Shown: positions 5,863 through 10,000 of the stretch, piece by piece
Position numbering within the stretch: position 1 is the stretch's first letter
How the letters are laid out: each line of letters opens with the position of its first letter
NCBI GenBank assembly: GCA_020217265.1
Contig: JAIWOS010000021.1
Span: 1-10,000, forward strand
Origin: Thiobacillus sp.
GTDB taxonomy: Bacteria > Pseudomonadota > Gammaproteobacteria > Burkholderiales > Thiobacillaceae
Reading direction: 5' to 3'
Length of the DNA stretch: 10,000 bases
Translations under genes and position numbers: made by a program
Notes under the pieces: generated by a model
What the model saw: the letters and a program-made list of their open reading frames with translations, nothing else
Database searches by the model: none
What the model was told of the DNA's origin: nothing

Positions 5863-6738
5863 ATGCCTTCCCCGATGCTCAATATCGATCTGCATTGCCA
5901 TTCCAACGTGTCCGACGGCCTCTTGCCGCCTGCCGAGGTGGCGATGCGCGCGGCGGCCAACGGCGTTCACGCGCTCGCCCTGACCGACCACGACGACGTC
6001 GGCGGCCTGGCCGAAGCGGCGGCCGCCGCCTCGGCGGCGGGCATGGCCTTCATCCCGGGCGTGGAAATTTCGGTGACCTGGCGCGGCAAGACAGTGCACA
6101 TCGTCGGTTTGCGCATCGACCCCACGCATCCTGCCCTCGTCGCCGGCCTGGCGGATATCCGTCAAGGCCGCGTCGCGCGGGCGCGGCGCATGGGCGAGGA
6201 TCTCGCGATGTCGGGTATTGCCGGCGCCTACGAAGGCGCCTACGAATACGCCGCCAACAAGCAGATGGTGGGGCGCACGCATTTCGCCCGCTGGCTGGTG
6301 GCGCAGGGCCTGGTTGCCGACGTCCGCAGCGCGTTCCGGCGCTATCTCACCCCCGGCAATCCGGGCTACGTCGAGCACGAGTGGACCTCGCTGGAAAACG
6401 CCGTCGGCTGGATTCGCGCCAGCGGCGGCACGGCGGTGATCGCGCACCCGGGACGCTATCCCTTCGACCACCGCGAAACGCACCTGCTGCTGGACGCCTT
6501 TCGCGCGCTGGGCGGCGAGGGCATCGAGGTCATCACGGGCAGCCATCATCCCTCCGAATACGGCAAGTGGGCCGACCTCGCACGCGCGTTCGGGCTCAAG
6601 GCCTCGCGCGGCGCCGATTTTCACGCGCCCGGCGAAGGCATCGACATCGGCCGCCTGCCCGCGTTGCCGCACTGGTGCCAGCCGGTGTGGCAGAACTGGC
6701 CCGAACTCGAATCGCAGCTTTCCCTCAACGTGGCCTGA
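5863..6738 (+). CDS. rnm: PHP-domain phosphoesterase (RNase AM / YciV family)
   Basis: This 291-residue protein has the full PHP metal-site set: HCH (11-13), D18, TDHDD (41-45), E68 in GVEIS, H79, AHPGRY with H195, and ADFH (251-254). The segment between roughly 85 and 190, with GRTHFARWLV (137-146), matches the AMP-binding-like insert of the YciV/CV1693 group. Characterised relatives are E. coli RNase AM, a 5'-3' exonuclease that trims rRNA 5' ends, and a Chromobacterium enzyme that dephosphorylates 3',5'-nucleoside bisphosphates; either activity is possible here. ATG 5863 is chosen for its G-rich site; ATG 5875 would give a protein four residues shorter and is a real alternative. yciO begins 6 bp later, the same pairing as in E. 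coli. Confidence 0.9.
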   Translation: MPSPMLNIDLHCHSNVSDGLLPPAEVAMRAAANGVHALALTDHDDVGGLAEAAAAASAAGMAFIPGVEISVTWRGKTVHIVGLRIDPTHPALVAGLADIRQGRVARARRMGEDLAMSGIAGAYEGAYEYAANKQMVGRTHFARWLVAQGLVADVRSAFRRYLTPGNPGYVEHEWTSLENAVGWIRASGGTAVIAHPGRYPFDHRETHLLLDAFRALGGEGIEVITGSHHPSEYGKWADLARAFGLKASRGADFHAPGEGIDIGRLPALPHWCQPVWQNWPELESQLSLNVA

Positions 6739-6744
6739 TCCGAC

Positions 6745-7368
6745 ATGGCGCAATTCTTCAATATTCACGCCGCCAACCCGCAGCCGCGCCTGGTGCAGCA
6801 GGCGGTGGACATTCTCAAGCGCGGCGGTGTGATCGTGTATCCGACCGATTCCTGCTACGCGCTCGGCTGCCATATCGGTGACAAGGAAGCGGCGATGCGC
6901 CTCCTGTCGGTGCGTGGCCTCGACAGCGGTCACGACCTCACCCTGATCTGCCGCGACCTGTCCGAGCTCGGCCGCTATGCGCAGGTGGACAACGCCCAGT
7001 TCCGTTTCCTCAAGGCCCACACGCCTGGCGCGTACACCTTCATCCTGCGCGGCACGCGCGAGGTTCCGAAACGCCTGCTGCACAAGAAGCACGACACCAT
7101 CGGCCTGCGCGTACCCGACCATCCGGTGGTGCAGGCGATCCTGACCGAGCTTGGCGAACCCATCCTGTCGTCCACGCTGCTGATGTTCGGCGAGGATGTG
7201 CCGCTGACCGAACCCTGGGAAATCCGCGAGCGCCTGGAGCACCAGGTCGATCTCGTCATCGACGGCGGCGCCTGCGGCCTCACGCCGACCACGGTGATCG
7301 ATCTCACCGCGGATACGCCGGTCGTGTTGCGCTACGGCAAGGGCGACGCTTCGGATTTCGAATCCTGA
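6745..7368 (+). CDS. yciO: YciO, Sua5/YrdC-like nucleotide-binding protein
   Basis: This 207-residue protein of the Sua5/YciO/YrdC/YwlC family is the length typical of YciO. Features are GGVIVYPTDSCYALGC (27-42), a basic stretch through LLSVRGLDSGHDLTLICRDLSEL (53-75), GAYTFIL (94-100), RLLHKKHDTIGLRVPDHP (109-126), EPILSSTLL (137-145) and IDGG (171-174) before the closing VLRYGKG. TsaC/YrdC makes threonylcarbamoyl-AMP for tRNA t6A modification; YciO keeps the fold but is reported as a much weaker enzyme, so its role is uncertain and it should not be assumed to be the essential TsaC. Its TGA shares one base with the ATG of the M50 gene (TGATG). Confidence 0.92.
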   Translation: MAQFFNIHAANPQPRLVQQAVDILKRGGVIVYPTDSCYALGCHIGDKEAAMRLLSVRGLDSGHDLTLICRDLSELGRYAQVDNAQFRFLKAHTPGAYTFILRGTREVPKRLLHKKHDTIGLRVPDHPVVQAILTELGEPILSSTLLMFGEDVPLTEPWEIRERLEHQVDLVIDGGACGLTPTTVIDLTADTPVVLRYGKGDASDFES

Positions 7369-8072
7369 TGGAACTGACGCTCATCCAGAAAATCGCCGTG
7401 TTCGCGCTGCCGGTGATCTTCGCCATCACCCTGCACGAAGCCGCGCACGGTTATGTCGCACGCTATTTCGGCGACATGACCGCTGCCGCCGCGGGCCGCA
7501 TCACCGCCAACCCGTTGAAGCACATCGATCCAGTCGGCACGATCCTGGTGCCGCTGGTAATCCTGCTGACCAGCAAGCTCCTGGGGGACGGCGCCATCCT
7601 GTTCGGCTGGGCCAAGCCGGTGCCGGTCAATTTCGCCCGCCTGCGCCGGCCCAAGCAGGACATGCTGTGGGTGGCCGCCGCCGGCCCGGGCATGAATTTC
7701 GTCATGGCGGTGTTCTGGGCCCTGATGATCCAGGCGGGCCACGCGCTGGGCAGCGGCTTCGCCACCGCGCCGCTGATGCTCATGGGCGCCGCCGGAGTGT
7801 TCATCAACGTCATCCTGATGGCCTTGAACCTGATTCCCCTGCCGCCGCTCGACGGTGGCCGCATCGCCGTCAGCCTGCTTCCCTATCCGGCGGCCGAGAA
7901 ATACGCCCGGATCGAACCTTATGGTCTCTTCATCCTGCTCGGGCTCATGTTCACCGGTGTGCTCGGCATCGTGATGTGGCCGCTCATCAGCCTGTTCATC
8001 GGACTGATCGCCCTCGTCACCGGTCTCGAGCCCACCCAGCTCGTCGGCCTCATTCAGCTCGTGCTCGCCTGA
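7368..8072 (+). CDS. Site-2 protease-like M50 family zinc metallopeptidase
   Basis: This 234-residue polytopic membrane protease has the zinc motif HEAAH (23-27) in the first helix and the third ligand D162 in NLIPLPPLDGG (154-164). The conserved segments ITANPLKHIDPVGTILVP (45-62) and FGWAKPVPVN (79-88) mark the small YwhC/SpoIVFB-like M50 group. There is no PDZ domain and it is far shorter than RseP, so it is not the sigma-E protease. Five to six hydrophobic segments fit an inner-membrane intramembrane protease. The natural substrate of this group is generally unknown. It is translationally coupled to yciO and lies 30 bp before trpS, a placement that recurs in betaproteobacteria. Confidence 0.93.
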   Translation: MELTLIQKIAVFALPVIFAITLHEAAHGYVARYFGDMTAAAAGRITANPLKHIDPVGTILVPLVILLTSKLLGDGAILFGWAKPVPVNFARLRRPKQDMLWVAAAGPGMNFVMAVFWALMIQAGHALGSGFATAPLMLMGAAGVFINVILMALNLIPLPPLDGGRIAVSLLPYPAAEKYARIEPYGLFILLGLMFTGVLGIVMWPLISLFIGLIALVTGLEPTQLVGLIQLVLA

Positions 8073-8102
8073 TTCCCTGTTTCCTGAATTCTGATCTCTG
8101 AC

Positions 8103-9305
8103 ATGTATTCCGACCGCGTACTCTCCGGCATGCGTCCTACCGGGCGCCTTCACCTTGGCCACTATCACGGCGTGCTGAAAAACTGGCTGCGGCTGCAGAA
8201 CGAATACCAGTGCCTGTTCTTCGTCGCCGACTGGCACGCGCTCACCACGCACTACGACACGCCGCAGGTGATCGAGGACAACGTGCGCGACATGGTGGTC
8301 GACTGGCTCGCCGCCGGCGTCGATCCGGCGCAGGCCACCCTGTTCGTGCAGTCGCGCGTGATCGAGCACGCCGAGCTGCATCTCTTGCTGTCGATGATGA
8401 CGCCGCTGGGCTGGCTGGAACGCGTGCCGACCTACAAGGACCAGCAGGAAAAGCTGTCCGAGAAGGACCTCTCGACCTACGGCTTCCTTGGCTACCCGCT
8501 GCTGCAATCGGCCGACATACTCATCTACCGCGCCAACCTGGTGCCGGTGGGCGAGGACCAGGTGCCGCACATCGAGTTCACCCGCGAGATCTGCCGCCGC
8601 TTCAATCACTTGTATGGCCGCGAACCTGGCTTCGAGGACAAGGCGCGCGCGGCGGTGAAGAAGCTCGGCTCGAAGAAGGCGCGGGTGTACGAGGAATGCC
8701 GCACAGCGTATCAGGAGAAGGGCGACGAGGAGGCGCTGGAATCCGCCAAGGCCCTGTTGAACGACGCGCAGAATCTGTCGATGGGCGACCGTGAGCGCCT
8801 GTTCGGCTACCTCGAAGGCTCGGGCAAGATGATCCTCGCCGAGCCCGAGGCGCTCCTGACCGCCGCGTCGAAGATGCCGGGCCTCGACGGCCAGAAGATG
8901 TCGAAGTCGTACAACAACACCATCGCGCTGCGCGAGGACCCGGACACGGTCGCGAAAAAAATCCGCACCATGCCCACCGACCCCGCGCGCGTGCGCCGCA
9001 CCGACCCCGGCAACCCGGCCAACTGCCCGGTGTGGCAGTTCCACCAGGTGTATTCCGACGACAGCGTACGCACCTGGGTGACCGCCGGTTGCACCAGCGC
9101 CGGCATCGGCTGCATCGAGTGCAAGCAGCCGGTGATCGACGCCGTGCTCGCCGAACTTGCGCCGATCCGCGAGCGTGCCCAGTTCTACGAGGACAATCCC
9201 GACCAGGTGCGCAACATCCTCGCCGACGGCTGCGAAAAAGCCCAGGAACTCGCGCGCGACACCATGCGCGACGTGCGCGAAGCGATGGGGCTGGGCTTCG
9301 GATAA
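8103..9305 (+). CDS. trpS: Tryptophanyl-tRNA synthetase, long form
   Basis: This is a 400-residue class I aminoacyl-tRNA synthetase charging tRNA-Trp. The ATP-site motifs are HLGH (17-20, in RPTGRLHLGHYHG) and KMSKS (265-269). Trp-specific landmarks are FVADWHALT (40-48), the YPLLQSADILIY segment (131-142) and GEDQVPHIEFTREI (150-163). Compared with the common form of about 335 residues, it has an extra charged, helix-rich stretch at roughly 178-243 between the active-site half and KMSKS. The C-terminal region carries CTSAGIGCIECK (about 338-349), seen in related enzymes. There is no clear Shine-Dalgarno before ATG 8103, but the conserved VLSGMRPTG motif begins six codons in, so the start is sound. 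No terminator is visible in the 42 bp after its stop. Confidence 0.97.
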   Translation: MYSDRVLSGMRPTGRLHLGHYHGVLKNWLRLQNEYQCLFFVADWHALTTHYDTPQVIEDNVRDMVVDWLAAGVDPAQATLFVQSRVIEHAELHLLLSMMTPLGWLERVPTYKDQQEKLSEKDLSTYGFLGYPLLQSADILIYRANLVPVGEDQVPHIEFTREICRRFNHLYGREPGFEDKARAAVKKLGSKKARVYEECRTAYQEKGDEEALESAKALLNDAQNLSMGDRERLFGYLEGSGKMILAEPEALLTAASKMPGLDGQKMSKSYNNTIALREDPDTVAKKIRTMPTDPARVRRTDPGNPANCPVWQFHQVYSDDSVRTWVTAGCTSAGIGCIECKQPVIDAVLAELAPIRERAQFYEDNPDQVRNILADGCEKAQELARDTMRDVREAMGLGFG

Positions 9306-9347
9306 GCCCCGGCCCAGCAACGACACATAACAAACAAGGGGAGACAA

Positions 9348-10000
9348 ATGAAATTGCTGGCGAATCGGCGGCTCCAGATCGGGGTCGCGGCCATGCTGTG
9401 CTTGTCGCTGCTGGCATGCAACTCCACCGGCGACGCGCCCGCACCGGCGCTGGACCGGGTGGCGGACGCCCTGCCTTTCCCCAAACCCGTGCTGGATGCA
9501 GCGCCGCGCCTGGCGGGCGAAGCCGGCTTGCCTGCGTCCAGCCGCCAGACGCTGGCCCTGCAGCGCGCATTTTTTGCCGGCGATTTCGATACGCTCGAAG
9601 CCGCGATCGCGCAATCCCGCGACGCCTTTCTGGCGGGGCAGGGCGACAACGGGCCGCTCAACCGCCTCCTCGCGAGCCTGAAGGGGACGCAACTGGCCGG
9701 CATCGACGCCTGCGCCGATTGGCTGCGCGCCCGCCCCGACTCCTATGCGGCGCATCTGGCGTGCGCGTCCATGTGGAACAGCGGGGCCTGGGCCGTGCGC
9801 GGCAACGGTTTTGCCGACAGCGTGAGCGAAGCGCAATTCAGCCTGATGCACGAACGCCTCGCCCGCGGCAACGCCTTGCTGGAGCGGGCAATCACCCTCA
9901 CGCCCAAGCCAGTGGAAGCGCTGGCCCTGCTGGGCGACATGCTTTACTCGACGGGCGACCGCAGCCGCGCCGAAGAACATCTGGCGCGCGCGGACGCGCT
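9348..10000 (+). CDS. DUF4034-like lipoprotein, 3' end outside window
   Basis: The frame is open from ATG 9348 to the window edge (217 full codons) and follows a strong AAGGGGAG site (9336-9343). Residues 1-23 form a lipoprotein signal (basic start, hydrophobic core, lipobox LLAC with C24 as the lipidated cysteine). N25 after C24 rather than Asp suits outer-membrane sorting, though sorting rules vary in betaproteobacteria. A helical repeat-like part follows: FFAGDFDTLEAAI (75-87), ADWLRARPDSYAAHLACASMW (122-142), AWAVRGNGFADSVSEAQF (146-163) and a TPR-like ending (about 173-217). The ARG-G-AD-VSE pattern resembles DUF4034 proteins as I remember them. No function is known. It is probably a periplasm-facing scaffold. 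Confidence 0.85.
   Translation, partial: MKLLANRRLQIGVAAMLCLSLLACNSTGDAPAPALDRVADALPFPKPVLDAAPRLAGEAGLPASSRQTLALQRAFFAGDFDTLEAAIAQSRDAFLAGQGDNGPLNRLLASLKGTQLAGIDACADWLRARPDSYAAHLACASMWNSGAWAVRGNGFADSVSEAQFSLMHERLARGNALLERAITLTPKPVEALALLGDMLYSTGDRSRAEEHLARADA

Noticed and set aside
6223..6246. Perfect 12-bp tandem duplication in the PHP gene (GAYE twice)
   Set aside because: I recall a similar GA-EGA-pattern at this place in other members of the family, so it is probably an old feature of the fold rather than a recent slippage event.
5809..7242. 477-residue open frame on the minus strand
   Set aside because: It is antisense to the PHP and yciO genes, whose active-site motifs are intact. No family is recognisable in the antisense product.
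7332..9980. 882-residue open frame on the minus strand
   Set aside because: It lies opposite the M50 gene, trpS and the lipoprotein gene, all of which have clear family motifs. Its translation is rich in Arg, Gln, His and Ala with no recognisable domain, as expected from the antisense of GC-rich codons.

Overview
The window looks like ordinary chromosomal DNA of a GC-rich betaproteobacterium. The basis is gene content and order: a yciB-yciI-bolA-parvulin run diverging from a PHP phosphoesterase-yciO-M50 protease-trpS run, plus a long-form TrpS. I cannot name a genus. Nothing resembles a phage, transposon, CRISPR array or integron.

Layout. Positions 1-133 hold a complete tRNA-Ser(GGA) with its own terminator. 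Positions 255-3422 (+) hold a three-gene envelope-glycosylation cassette: a cytosolic GT2 polyprenyl-phosphate glycosyltransferase, a VTT/DedA-like membrane protein overlapping it by 4 bp, and, 145 bp on, a 12-TM-type GT39 (ArnT-like) transferase. Together they suggest making a lipid-linked sugar, moving it across the inner membrane and transferring it to a periplasmic acceptor. Positions 3430-5768 (-) hold a tight five-gene run, transcribed right to left: yciB, yciI, bolA, a secreted parvulin isomerase and an hfq gene. The GT39 and hfq genes converge with only 7 bp between their stop codons.

A 94-bp divergent promoter region (5769-5862) separates this from a plus-strand run: the PHP-domain phosphoesterase (RNase AM/YciV family), yciO, a site-2-protease-like M50 peptidase and trpS, with small gaps or overlapping stop/start codons. 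The run is weighted to RNA and translation functions. After trpS, a good ribosome binding site starts a lipoprotein gene with DUF4034-like features that leaves the window at its right edge.

The most noteworthy points are the non-canonical location and loop insertion of the Hfq protein, a leader hairpin in front of hfq that can compete for its Shine-Dalgarno sequence, and the GT2-VTT-GT39 cassette, in which the VTT protein is a candidate lipid-sugar translocase. No clearly novel defence or mobile system is present. The very long minus-strand reading frames opposite the real genes are compositional shadows.
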